Shown here piece after piece: positions 13,101-37,200 of a DNA stretch of 64,000 nt. How positions within the stretch are numbered: position 1 is the first letter of the stretch; each line of letters starts with the position of its first letter. The stretch covers positions 22,337,501 through 22,401,500 of the forward strand of contig NC_088308.1 in assembly GCF_910592395.1 (NCBI RefSeq), read 5' to 3'. Origin of the DNA: Lineus longissimus (Eukaryota > Nemertea > Pilidiophora > Heteronemertea > Lineidae). The notes under the pieces are model-generated. The model ran no database searches, was not told where the DNA came from, and saw only the letters and a list, made by a program, of their open reading frames with translations. The translations under genes were made by a program, and so were the position numbers.

Positions 13101-13847
13101 TCATTGTACCATCCGGGCCAACCTGGTTCATTCGCGTATTTCATCCTACTTTCTTGGTCTACCTGGTTGGTTCGCCTGTAGCATGTACCTGTCGGGCCTA
13201 CCTAGTTCATTTGCTTCTTGCATCTCCCGGGCCTACCTCGTTGGTTCGCCTGGACCATGTACCTCTCGGGCCTACCATGTTCATTTGCATGTTATATCCT
13301 TCCACTGCCCGGACCTACCTGGTTCATTCACGTATTCCATCCCATCTCCCGGGCCTAGCTGGTTGGTTCGCGTCTTCCATTCTATCTTCCGGGCATATAC
13401 CTTACTTTGAAAGTAGCTTTCACTGGACAGTTTCACCATCCTATCTCCCTAACCTACATTACATGTTTGAGCACTTTCACAAAAACCAACTTGTCATCAG
13501 GCCGAACAGATGATCGACAAAGCAATAGACATTGATTTATTGCGAATAATTTATTGTTTCTGTGGCTATGTTTGGAATACGAGTTTCACCATCTGTCGCT
13601 CATCAATGTCGTTCATCGATTACGATGTGTATTCATAAATGTCTGTGAACTGCATTATCCGAGAGCTTCTGTGTACATAAATAAGACAGTTCAGTTGTGG
13701 CATTTGTATAGGGCAAACCTGTTGTCTGTATTTGCATTCTCTTTTAATCGACCTTCGGATGTAAATAAAAGGCGTGCTTTACGATATTTACGCTACTTTC
13801 AATTTAAACTTGAGGATGAGCTAACATGAACATGATATCATCAGTGG
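10118..13847. other. no gene recognised; upstream region of the receptor guanylyl cyclase
   Basis: Contains a C14 run near 10914-10927 and the 41-bp array, otherwise unique AT-rich sequence. The promoter of the cyclase may lie here if a non-coding exon ends at 13847. No convincing TATA box or CpG-dense block is seen. Confidence 0.5.
13045..13400. repeat. tandem array, ~41-bp period
   Basis: About nine diverged copies share a core like CGGGCCTACCTGGTTCATTC and a spacer ending CATCTCC. Alternate copies carry GGTTGGTTCGCC rather than GGTTCATTCGC, so the array may be built from an 80-bp dimer. The 132- and 165-codon open frames here come from the repeat and are not called as genes. Confidence 0.85.
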
Positions 13848-13853
13848 GTAAGT
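13848..13853 (+). promoter_or_regulatory. candidate 5' splice site of a non-coding first exon
   Basis: GTAAGT after ...CAGTGG is a near-consensus donor. Paired with the acceptor at 14356-14357 it would give a 510-bp intron in the 5' UTR of the receptor guanylyl cyclase. The promoter would then lie upstream of about 13.8 kb. No TATA box is obvious and no transcript data are at hand. Confidence 0.35.
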
Positions 13854-14357
13854 GTTTCATTTGTAATATATTTAGGTTGTTTGAAACACTAGAAAAACAA
13901 CTATTTAGGTCAACGATGTTTGCAACAACCCAGTACAAATGATTGAAAATGTGAGATGGACAACTGGTATAAAATAATATGTAATATTTTAGTTAGTGCA
14001 TAGTGTACAGTATGAACTACGAGACTAAAATACTGGGTGATCTTTCCTCACCTGAAAATGGCTAGGACATTTTTCCAAAAGATATTGATAGAATAAGTAT
14101 ACCAGCTACAGGTTATTGGGCACCGTGTTGATTCCACCGTCCCGTCCCATTCCTGATTTCTATTTCACCATTTCAGTTTCAATTGCGTCATGACTTTGTC
14201 ATCTCTGTTGTCCGAATTATGTAACTTCCTTTCAGGTTCGCCTCTGAAAACCTACTCTAGCTATGGACGTGAAGTACTCTTTCCGCATTACGTTTCATGT
14301 ACCCCTATTCATGAATTGCTTTTCTACCTCAAAAGTCATCCTTTTTATATTTTGCAG

Positions 14358-14511
14358 AGACATCATCAGCTGCTGATCTTGTGACTTTCTCATCGGGAAC
14401 CTACATACGTGATAAAACATCCATCCATCCATCACGGATTCATGGTTGTGCAAGGACGGCAGACTGGGACATGAGTATTCTGCCCGTAAAATGCGCGAGT
14501 TGAATTCGCAA
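14358..14511 (+). other. putative 5' UTR part of the first coding exon, receptor guanylyl cyclase
   Basis: A clear 3' splice site (pyrimidine-rich, ...tatattttgcag) ends at 14357, 154 bases before ATG 14512. The first coding exon may therefore start at 14358 with an untranslated segment. If so, at least one non-coding exon lies upstream. A matching strong donor (tcagtgg|gtaagtg) sits at 13848. Confidence 0.45.
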
Positions 14512-26324
<11,813 letters not shown>

Positions 26325-28610
26325 TCATATAGGCGATTTCTATAAGATGTGATCCAAATTGGCATTAATTGTTTGAAGGTACCGTTCAAAGGATATATTC
26401 AATTATGGTGCTGTGGGGTGGTTGACATCAACACTATCATCAACCCCATGATATCCTGAAGTGGTCAAGGTTATTTTACGGGTTAAGTCCTGTTCGTCAT
26501 GTGATAAAGTGGACCTCGTTGCAGAGAGTAGTACGGTACATATCCTTGAATAAAATACTGTTGTACGAAATGTCTCGGAAGAAATCATTTCCTATCATAC
26601 GGATCGGGTTGGTTGCCACCGCAGTCGATCAACCAGTGGCAGTGGGAATCCATCATGATTGCGATCTGTGTCTGCGACAGCGATGCGTTAGAGATGCGAT
26701 TCAGTGTTTATAATTGACCGCACACTGTCGTAAGCCAGCTGCAGACCAAATTGTAATAATGGTGAATCCCCACATACGAAATGGCGATCATCAAATTTTA
26801 CATTCCGTTTAGTGTAATTACTCGCATTTACTATAAGTATGACCTTGACACAGGTTAGGTATGTCATTGTTTGAAAATAGCTCATGCTGTTTTAAGTTAT
26901 CTTCCGTCATCTTTCATCTCTCATTTTACATTTCATTCTAAACATTTTCTAACTGTGATTTGTCAGCAAGATGCTAATTCAAAATCTGCTTTATTGTGAG
27001 CTTTACCGACTGGCTGCTGAAAATGATGCATGCGTCCTTTCAATCACCTCTAATTCCTGAAACAATATGCTTGCAATTCTTTAGGTTAACTATCAGTGTG
27101 CCAAATTTGGTGCTTCTAAACGTATTTGGGCAATTTTTTCCTTATAGCCTGAACTGATACTTTCTGTTAAGTGTTATCACAATGATACTTCCTTCATTTA
27201 GCTAACAATCTAGCTTCTTATTTACCCTCCTTACCCATCCCATGGTGTTTTTAGATCAGATTGTTCCATGTAAATGAAACAGGTTATCAGTTAATAGGCA
27301 CGCGACAGTATTTGTTTATTTTAGATAAATGATTGTATTTCAATCTGTTAATTAAATATTTTAAATTGATTTTGTCATTCTCGTAATGGTTATTCGTGAT
27401 CTGTTGCTGCCACATCCGATGTAAATGGTTCATAATGTAGGTTGGTTGGTTGAACGTAGATGACATTGTATAGTCTTTTCCGCAAGGATGCTTGCATTAA
27501 CAATGCCTGGTTCGGAATCACATACATGCAATCCTACATGTAGTATGTTTTCCTTCCCCTGGATTCCTCACCCAACTTCTACCCAGAGGCATGACTGAAA
27601 TAGCTGAAATATAAGCCATTGATGGATGTTCTTCTTTATGGGAGGATAATGCTTATCGCTTAACGAGAATATAGGAATTCAGATATACCCTCGGATTAGC
27701 CGTTTTACCGAGAAATCTACTACGTCATACAAGAAAATATTTTGCCGTCTTAAATGTGATTGTTATTTGTGGACATATCGTGAGTCAAGTTTTTTTTAAA
27801 TGTACCTTGCTCAGAAATTTTCAATACAAAAGACAAAATATATGAATGTATGAATTCGCTTCAGAATTATTTCTGTGATGAAACTGTAACGACTCCTAGT
27901 TGGCTTGTATGGCCACTTTAGGCCTCTGAATAAACCACAATATTAGTGACGGGTATAGAAATAATTAATACACCTACCTGTACATGTACTTTGAAAACAA
28001 ATGAAACATAGAGCTCCCTATAGACTTGTTAGTTGATAGAAATAAAGACTAGTAAATGATTTTACCAGAGTTATGTATATAACAGTCCAGTGTAAAGGTA
28101 CCTGAAGTTTTCAGTAAAAGCATTTACTAGTCTTTTTTCATATTACCGACCTATATATCATGCCCCTCTAGAAACATGCAATCACCTGCCTAAGTAATTA
28201 TATTGAAATGAATCGAGTGTAGTGTTAGTCGTGTTGGTGTTAAACTCGGCAGAGCCGTGGCGCATTTTCTGCGTGCCAATTAACTGGGTCCTATCAATAA
28301 AATGTACAGCCATTTTCATTTTCTATATCAACAGTACATAATTATCCATCATTTCAATTAAAGGTAAACTCATTTTTATTTTCTATGTCAACAGTACATA
28401 TTATGTATCAATTGTTTCCATTTCAACGTGTTTTACATATGATATTTATCATCCACTAAAGTATTATTAGCATGTGTACATAAGAAAAGTGCCTTTGCTG
28501 AGCAAGGGGTCTATATGAGACAATCGCTTAATAACTGGTGATTTAAATAACTTGTATATACATTGTATTTCAAGAGACAAATAAAAATATTTCTGTGAAT
28601 TGATGTGGTT
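26325..28610 (+). other. probable 3' UTR and downstream flank of the receptor guanylyl cyclase
   Basis: AT-rich sequence without long reading frames follows the stop. AATAAA signals occur at 26549-26554 (about 225 bases after the stop), near 28036, near 28287 and near 28580. The end of the 3' UTR cannot be chosen from sequence alone. No repeat or gene is recognised in this stretch. Confidence 0.5.
26549..26554 (+). terminator. poly(A) signal AATAAA, proximal, receptor guanylyl cyclase
   Basis: First canonical AATAAA after the stop codon, in the context ccttgAATAAAatactg. It would give a short 3' UTR of about 250 bases; later AATAAA motifs up to 28.6 kb could give longer forms. Confidence 0.45.
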
Positions 28611-29108
28611 TATGCTTATTTTGTTGACTGTGTGTTTCGAATAATAAAGGTCCTTGGCGGCTTTTAGCAGAGCCGTGGAAAACTATGATTATCATCTCCT
28701 TCCCTAACAACTATTGCGAAAGAAACACTCAGCAAAATGACTGTCTGCCACAACGACCAACTGAACTTCGTATGGCATCTATCGGGATAGTTTGATCAAC
28801 AACCAGCAGAGCATATCCTACCACCACGCATCTGCTTGGAACGACAGAGGGAATTCACCTCTGAGCTATGTCACCGGTCACAGCTGCTCCCTACCTACTT
28901 TGTTCGTTGATTATTTATGAAGTCACACCAAAGACCATCAGTATATGCACAAATGTATCTTCGAATATAATTGGTTATAGCCTAAAACGATCTATAGGAG
29001 GACAACCGACTAATGAAAGTATGGCTTATACATCAAAGCTTTCGCCCTTGTACGGATCGTTTTTGGCCATTGCAAGAGATCTGGCATGGTGATTAATAGC
29101 GATGGTCA

Positions 29109-29923
29109 TTGGTCATTGGTGTAGAAAAACATTACGCAATCGATAGTGATCGTGAAAAGTCAACATTCGCCTCCAAGCCACACGGCAAGTATCTGAAGGA
29201 GCCTTGGCGTCACCACTGGGACTCAAGATTTGAAACCATACTGACAGGTGTTTCAGTAGTGAGGGAGGAAAGCCAGAAAGATCTTTCACAATTTGTTGCT
29301 TCTAAAGGTAAGGTGGCTGCTGATTGGAAATGCACATTCTTGGCAAACTCGATGATTTTCTAGTTTGAGAATATACAGATGTGAAGTCACTCATCATTGT
29401 TCTCCACTGAAGTCTGAATAAGTAAATACACATCGGGAAACAATCCAAGCAGGTCTCAAATGTGGTGCCGTAGTCGCTAGCGGCGTTGGACTGAACGAAT
29501 GGCGTTTGTATTGTATGGACGTGAATCCGGCATATGCTTTAATAAACATCTCGTCCTTCAAGTCGACAAGTTCTCGGAACAGCACTGCAGCATCTCGGTG
29601 GATTGTTACACCCACACCTACATTGTAAGAAAGCCACGCCCGGATTTCTTCACATTCACAATCATCGTACCAGAAATGAGAGCAGTAAATTGCTTGACTG
29701 AACGAGCACTTTGGTCTTAGCGTAGCTGATGGTCAATCGTGTGCATTCAATTGAATTACTACTAATAATACCGCTCTTAGGCACGAACAATGAGATTTGG
29801 CCATCAAAGATGGTGTTGCAAGCCTTTGTTTCAGTAACGGCACGCACCGCGGGCAGTTACATGGAGCTGGCCATGTGGGGAGAGAACTGGAACTCTTCAA
29901 ACCAAGGCGCGACTAAAAATTGA
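29109..29923 (+). CDS. candidate uncharacterised coding-like region (possible exons)
   Basis: Less AT-rich than its surroundings, with good codon texture. Segment 29109-29307 (GKYLKEPWRHHWDS ... DLSQFVASK) ends at a strong donor (aaag|gtaagg). It joins in phase to 29453-29624 (GAVVASGVGLNEWRLYCMDV), which ends at another good donor (acatt|gtaaga). A further frame, 29729-29923, has its own ATG and reads VLQAFVSVTARTAGSYMEL to TGA, but it does not join in phase through the nearby acceptor at 29778-29779. Parts are open on the - strand too. No family is recognised. Either a real short-intron gene or a decayed element. Confidence 0.22.
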
Positions 29924-31519
29924 AATTGCATTTACTCCCACCTTGATAACAAATGAAGCACAGTTCACAGTGTATGATGCACTATGTGCCAACTGTGCCT
30001 GGCTCAGAGAGCATAGCGGCTGATGCAAAATATAGGGACAGTCGGCAATCATATTTCCTTGTTCAGTTTGATGTATTAAAGAACACGAATTGATACCTTA
30101 ATGTCGGTATTGGTCGTCTCACCAAGTATCGCTCGGGTGGATGGGGGCTGTATGTTCGCCTTTGGTGGCGGCCTCGGTTTTGGCTGACATTTTAGCTCCG
30201 CCCTCGGTGTGTTTAGTGAGACAACCAATACCTCCAATTCGTATGATTTCTTCAATTGATATGACAATGACGTCATATTCGGCTGCCCAATCATTCGTTA
30301 GGACGGGAACTTGTCACCCGTGCAGAGACAAAGGTAGATAAGCAATCGCAGACACAATTGTTTTCTATATTTTTTGTTCAAAAAACCCTTTATATATTTC
30401 ACATTATCAGTTGCTACATACATTTTTGATATGAAACAAAACTATACAAGTATACTTATCACGGGAAAAGAAATGTCTTCCAAAGTTACATTTCGACGAC
30501 CTGCATGTTTCGCTCGCTGCAAGAGCCCGACGTTTTCAAACAGTCGCATCAGTCTAATACTAAATGTAGTACCGAATACAAAAAAACGACGACGGTTTTT
30601 CTGATGACGCAAAACGCAACGATTCCTACACTGTAGCGGAAACGAGCTGGTCGTCGGTGGAGAGTTTAAGATGTCGTCATACTAACGCTAACAATAACGA
30701 CAGAACTGTCTCAAAAACCTGAAAGAAACATACTATCATAAAGGATTATCTTTATGTAGTGTTATCGTTATCATTATTTGCGTTGAGAGGATGACCTATT
30801 AAATCTAATTCTCTATACAGGTGTATATTTCTCGTTGAATAGACATTTTCCAATTTCCAACAAGCTGTTTTGAATGTCTATTCCATTGTCCTTAGGTAAG
30901 CCACTAAATCTGTGTTGTGTTACACACACCCCACCCAACCCCACCCAAAAAATTCTACCTCAGACCCTATGCAGAACGCTTTAACAGATCGTTGCACGTT
31001 TAATAGGTCGGCGTTGTACATGTACGTTAACTTTAAGGTTTGGGGAATCTGAACATGGTCTCAATTCGTAATTCGTAACTCGTGAGATTTGCGAAACCTT
31101 GCTGATAACTCCATCATGTCCAAGAGATGTCGTGAATCCGTTCTCCTTTTGTGTATGAAACCAATCCTATTCTGTTTCTATAGTCATACTGCTAAGTATA
31201 CTTCTGACAGCATCCAGGGACATTTGCTACAGGGGGATTAGCTACAGTGACGGTCTGAGAAGAGAATTATTATCATTTGGGTATATCAGCACGCCTGCAA
31301 AATATCGCCATGGCTGAAGTGCGTGTTCAATTGTATCTATCATGAACGCGATTGTCCTAGTATTTTTCAAGGTTGTTAGTGGTTTATAAGAACGCAATGA
31401 CAGTGATATGTCATAGCAATGATGCTTAACATCATTGGTCAGTCAGCAGTCATGACGTTATTTTCCCTCTGACCTCGCAGTCAAAGGAATTCAGGCCCAG
31501 CGTAATATACGGTTGATCT

Positions 31520-31712
31520 ATTGTCTTTTAAAACAAAGCCCATTGTTTGACAATATGTATGGTTTTACATATCAAAGGGTCACAAGGGGAAATCTTGATA
31601 ACACCGACCCCATGAAACTATTTCAGTGTGGTCGCAGGCCTTAACCGGTAAAGGGCAAGTAAAAGTAATGGTCTTTCTAACATCTTTGATACATTTCGTA
31701 TAAAAGATCTTT
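31520..31712. repeat. diverged interspersed repeat, copy 2
   Basis: TTGTCTTTTAAAACAAAGCC ... GGAAATCTTGATAACACCGA then CCCCATGAAAC ... GGGCAAGTAA, matching the copy at 23595-23780. Confidence 0.55.
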
Positions 31713-33408
31713 GCCATAGGTACTGGGCTATCGGATCTCATTAGTAGCGACACCATTATGTTGCTAATCCCCTTGTAGTGTGACCGAGATGATGCTTGGA
31801 CATCTTCTGCTGACCGTGTCTTAACGTCTTATCAACTAATGTACAAATCAGATAATGGAATTGACAAACTTTATAAACCATCAGTGTCATTTGTTAATAC
31901 ATTTGCATTGATCAATGAAAGTAGCACAACAAGGCACTGTCGTCTGCGCTCTGAGGTATTTGGCCATTGTAGACTGGTAGACTGGTAGACTATAAACTGG
32001 TTCCGACGAAGAACTAATCGAGCGCCCAGCCGTCGGGAGAGTCCAACTGACCACCGAGGCGCTGTCCGGGATGCCTAAATTCCAAAAGGTTTTTTCTCCG
32101 GAACTCGTAATCCTCACAACACAACTATCATGAGATGATAAGGATTGTCCGCATATCCCTTTTTACCAAATATTAACGAAATAAGTGGTCCTACAAACCA
32201 AAAGGGGAAAGTAATGACGTCAAGAAATCCCAATCAACCAAAACAAGCCGATGGCATACATGCAAATTAGCATCATTTACGCGATGCCCTTAATAACATG
32301 AACCTATAAGTTGATTTCGGGAGTCGTGACGTCATCACTTTCTCTCCTCCGGTCGCGAACCGATGATATGTTGACGTTCTGTACAAATTGAGGGTATAAC
32401 TGACCACGTGATCCATTACGACAACTCGCCACGCCAACTATCATCGTCGTCGTGAACCTCGAACGAGGCTACCGTTTCCGACGCCAATGGCTGTGAAATG
32501 TGTTTGTCCGTTGTGATACGTTGTCATATACACCCTGCTGTCCCCTTGTGATCGTCCGCACTGCTGCACAAATCTGGAAAGTGGAATATCTGGCATCAGC
32601 TATCAGTTAAACATGGAGTTATTTTACAAATTAGAATGAACAGAAAGTGCTCCGGTGTAGATGAGTTGTGATTACATATAATGTGCCGACGAGGTTCAAA
32701 CCCAAAGTTCCAAAGGTGAAAGAAGGACCAAAAATACGCCGATGGCAGTAAAATACTGAGCCGGTGTACCAGAGATATCTAAGTACATGTAACTTGATAG
32801 TATGGAGGATTAATATAACCTGCTGTATGATGATGGCAACCAAAGTCCTGGGTCTCTTCTGACACGTATCTATACATAATGATAAGACAATAGGGACAGT
32901 GATTTCAAGGACTTTTCCCCTGTCACACCGGTTTAGTATTCAACAACGATTTTCCTGTTTTAACTGTTCAGTTCATGAAGGCATCAACAAAATCATGCTG
33001 GCTTACCATTGGCGTTCTGACTCCCTACTAGGCCTACTACGGCCGTCCCTAGAAAGACGAAGTGATGAAGTACCACTGGCATGACTGGTAGGCCTGGATG
33101 CAACAAAAAAAGGCCAAACGTTATATGCATTCTCGTTTTCGTTTTTCAGATGAGGCAGATAATTATCAAGGAAATTGCACTGGATGAGCCAGTTCTATTG
33201 CATCGACATATTTTGATATGGTCCCTAAGTCACACGAGGAACTTTGAGTTGTAACCGCCCAATTAAAAAACTTATAGAGGCCGTTTATCTAGTACGTGCG
33301 CACAAATATCCGATTTTTCAGAACTATCGTACACATGCTTACGCTAGAGCCAGACTACCACTTTTAGCGTGCTTGTACATACACAAAGATCAACAGTTGA
33401 TACTAGTA

Positions 33409-33515
33409 CTGGTGTGCATTGTACATGTACAGTGGTCAATGGTATAGTTGATGTCGCCATGCTGGTGTGCATTGTATATGCACAGTAGTCAATGGTATAG
33501 TTGATGTCGTGATGC
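33409..33515. repeat. two tandem copies of a 53-bp unit
   Basis: CTGGTGTGCATTGTACATGT ... GGTATAGTTGATGTCG is repeated immediately (33409-33461 and 33462-33515) with about five differences. Non-coding. Confidence 0.85.
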
Positions 33516-33822
33516 TGCACAATAAATCACAGCGAACTTTTTTGCAGAAATTTTTAACATTCGATATCAAGAAACTGTATTGAAAACGAAAGTCTCATGA
33601 CATGTTACGGCGAATGCAAACGTCCTGATTGGGATAATATTTTAATGCCCCAACACTTGTTCGCAAAGTGGACATCAAATAAAAATGCTATCCCCTATTG
33701 TGGCATACGTACTAAATCGACGGACCATTAATGGCTCAGCAACCAAAAGGTACATAGCTTAACATGTCAGTTTATGTACATTATATGACCGATACTCTAC
33801 ATTTGCTTAACTTATACTGACA

Positions 33823-33828
33823 TTTATT
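33823..33828 (-). terminator. poly(A) signal AATAAA for the peptide GPCR
   Basis: TTTATT on the + strand is AATAAA on the - strand, about 415 bases past the GPCR stop codon at 34243. It is the first canonical signal after the stop on that strand, so the 3' UTR probably ends near 33.8 kb. Confidence 0.5.
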
Positions 33829-34242
33829 TTTAAAATACTTATTCAAATTCCTCTACCATGACTTCTTACAGAATATTATAGACGATTTTCGATTATATCT
33901 ACTTTACAAATAGAATGAAGAGATTTATGGTCAAGCTAGTTTTCGCCTGCCTGGAGCAGGTGGTCCTCTTAGCAAATTATTTTCACGTGTGAACATAAAA
34001 ATCTTATGATTTCTTAGCATTTGCGAAATAATGACGGAAAAGTGTAATAAGCTTGAGTGTGCAAGTGCAAGTCCAGTGTATGCAGTGCATACGTGATATG
34101 TGTAGTTCACTGCATGCGACCCTTCATTAATGCCATGAGGTACCAATACCGCAAACTCAACAGCGAAAAAAAACTGAGCTAGTACCAACTTTGCTTCTCT
34201 GAAAGTCCAAATCCACGAGTTGTTAGTGACATAAGCAAAAAA

Positions 34243-37200
34243 TCACGCCATGCTGGTCAACTGCATGGTCGACGTAATGGACCTCCTGTACCTATCATAA
34301 TAATACTTCCGTTTCCAACAGACGAACACGTAGACGAATCCCTTTCGAAAGCTTTCGTTTAGGCCGGCATAAATGACTGGGTTCAGGGCGCTGTTCAGAT
34401 GCGTTAGTAAGATGGAGCCAAACTGAACTGGTCTGAACCACGATGGTAACTGCAATAAAGAGAACAAGAAATTCAGTTATCACTGATTATTTGGTCTTAT
34501 AATCCCTCAATATTTTCCGTTTGACCACGGTCATCCCGGAAAAAGTTTTTGCCTTCACCTGCTGAATAATGTTATGTGAGCGTCTCTCACAATAGAGGGC
34601 TCATTTCCAGTTGGTGCAATTACCCTGAGGCTCGATTTAAAAGCTGTTATAGGAATGGATTATTTCTGTGCACGCGGCATTGGTGATACTTTTAAAAGTA
34701 ATCCATACTGTCATTTACGCGCCGATTAATGCGCACTATAAGATGTTAAAATGTTACTAATGTCACTTATCTAAGTGCAAAATCTCGATAAAAATTACTG
34801 GAATATAATTTCGACATTCAGATTGCGAATTCACCACTTAGAACGCTATGATGGCCAATCGAAACATTCTAGCAAATGAAACGGCACTTTTACATCGCAT
34901 GCAATTGTCTGCCCCGCAATTTTGTACCACTTCCAGTAAATGTGGCTCGCAGCTTTTCTATACTCCGCGATAACGGCCGGGTAACAGCGAATGCGTGAAT
35001 CAGTGGATGCACGCAAAGGCCAGACTGTCGAAACAATAGGTGTTCTCAGCAGTTCTCATGCGAAAAGATAAATACAGATAATCTATCTCAAAAAAAGAAC
35101 GCATTCAATAATGCAACGGTTGGCCACTAAATAAATGCTTTGTGGATGAAGAATATTTCATCGGAAAGATAGCACTGACATTGACTTTCTCTCGGTATCT
35201 TTCATTCCTTAGATTCTTGCAAATTATTTCTTAAGTGAAAAGCTGACTGTGCACATTAGTAACAGTGGTAGGAAAATGACGATGACTTCCGTGAGAAACC
35301 ATCAAAGTCATTTGACTAGATTTGAAGTCTTTTTCACGAAGTTAGCCGCAGTTAATAAATCATTCAGGAACTAGCTGCCGACATTTGTTGACAAGAATGT
35401 TAATGTCGATACACATTTCATGGATCATGTTCGACTTGAGGGCTGGCTATATCCTTATTATTTCTAAGCCATCGAGAGTTGAGTGGGAAGCTGAAGCGAA
35501 GAAAATACAGAAATCTATGCTGAGGTATTATATCTGGACGCTGCGTTGAACTCGGTAAAATCTGCAAGAAAAATTATGCTACCCGGGTATCCTGATTGTC
35601 AACGTCTTGAATACGATCCAAGTTCTGATCATAAGAACGTGATGGGTTTTCGATATACATCGGGTCGTCTGCTTTGTTCAAAAGGACTCGATGAGAGTTA
35701 AGATATCATATTGAGAAACAGGTGTCTTTTTTATGGTCCTTAAAATCCAGACTCGCATCTCATCCAAGACATCGCGCGAGCGCTGCTTTTTTATATCATA
35801 GCAAACTGTAAGAGAAACACTTGAAGAGACTCCATCGGAAATTTCGAGACGAACTGAGAGCTTTTTCAGCTTGGTTATTATCCGGAATATGAAAATAATT
35901 TGTCGTTATTCACCTTTGAATCATCTTATATGGTCATCTTATATTGTTGTACCTCGGTATGAAAAATACATCACTTTTCCCTTTTTAAATACATCATGTT
36001 CATTATTTTTAATTACATGTGTTCGTGTTTTGGATTTTTGGAATCATCTCATACCAAAAAAGTTGGCTCATGATTCTTTGAATATCAGGCTTGCTTCCTT
36101 TTATCAGATTTTCGACCAATTTACCGATACCATTGCAGAACAGCACCGCAAAGAAACAAACTCGGATCGGGTGTTGTTGGTTTATAAAACGAATCCACCC
36201 AATTAAAAATGCTTTCGCATATATCCAGGGCTGCGCTTAACCAGGTTACGATGACTTGAACACCAGGCCAATTTCCGGCGCCAAGACAGACATATGAAAA
36301 ATGACGCATAAATCCTTGCTTTCCAAAGCTCAGCATAATGCTGCTTCTTTGAACCGGTAGGGTAACTGCTGTAAGAATTCTCAATGTAGAGATCCCAGCC
36401 GCCAGAGGATAAAGCATTTTCCGCGTAGGCTAATTATCGAGGTATTATGTTAACATGAATCTTGGCAATTTCTTTGATCGATAACACAAGAAAACATTTA
36501 GATTTATATTAAATTGTCAAGATGAGATAGTTGTGAAATTCTTGAAGGAAAGCATCACTATAGTAGGAAGCTTTTTCCGACTTATTTACAGTTTCTCTTT
36601 TCCTGATTTATCCGACAAAAGTCCGACATAGTCCGACTTTTTCCTGAAAGGTCGGATGTCTATAAAACCGGTGAAAAATACCAGGGCTTCCCAAAACAGG
36701 GCAATAAAGATCAAAGGTCGACGTTTCGGGGGCTTTGCGAAAACTCCCTATTTTATACCATGCTATACTGACCTGTGTCTGGTAAGAAGGCCGGTAGTGG
36801 GCATAGACGACGTTGATTTGAAATGGAACCCAGCACACAATGAACGCCATCAGAACTATAAACAGCATTCGCAGAACCTGAAAACGAATGTGAGAAACCC
36901 TGATGGTTGTTTTGAATAAGGAAACGGTGACGATTAAACAGCTTTACCTTCCAACACTGTGAACAAATTCATCGGTGAAAATTGAATTTGCTTGAAGAGA
37001 TTGGACGTGACAAGGTTTAATAATACCAATTTTTTGGAGGTATGCTGGCTTTGCAAATTGTTGCAGGTAATCCAAAGTGACATTCGAGAATGAGAACGAG
37101 ATCCAATGGCTGAGAATCAATTATTTTGAAGAGTGCAGTCTTCGTGTGCGATCACAGCCGTTTGGACACCCTAGCCTATTGCCTGACTTTTGTAGATGGC

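Larger units (their letters stand above)
29924..33822. other. no gene recognised between the two receptor genes
   Basis: Holds the repeat at 31520 and the 53-bp duplication at 33409. Coding-like patches occur at 30100-30340 (open on both strands) and 31887-32117 on the - strand (PTAGRSISSSSEPVYSLP), with no recognisable domain. CA-rich and C-rich simple sequence lies near 30930. Confidence 0.5.

Noticed and set aside
13012-13513. Open frames of 132 and 165 codons on the + strand
   Set aside because: They lie wholly within the 41-bp tandem array; the predicted proteins are imperfect repeats of one short translated unit and no splice sites or family support them.
36121-36417. Minus-strand 98-codon frame as another GPCR exon
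   Set aside because: No transmembrane pattern fits, and the TM6 and TM7 exons already join in phase across it.
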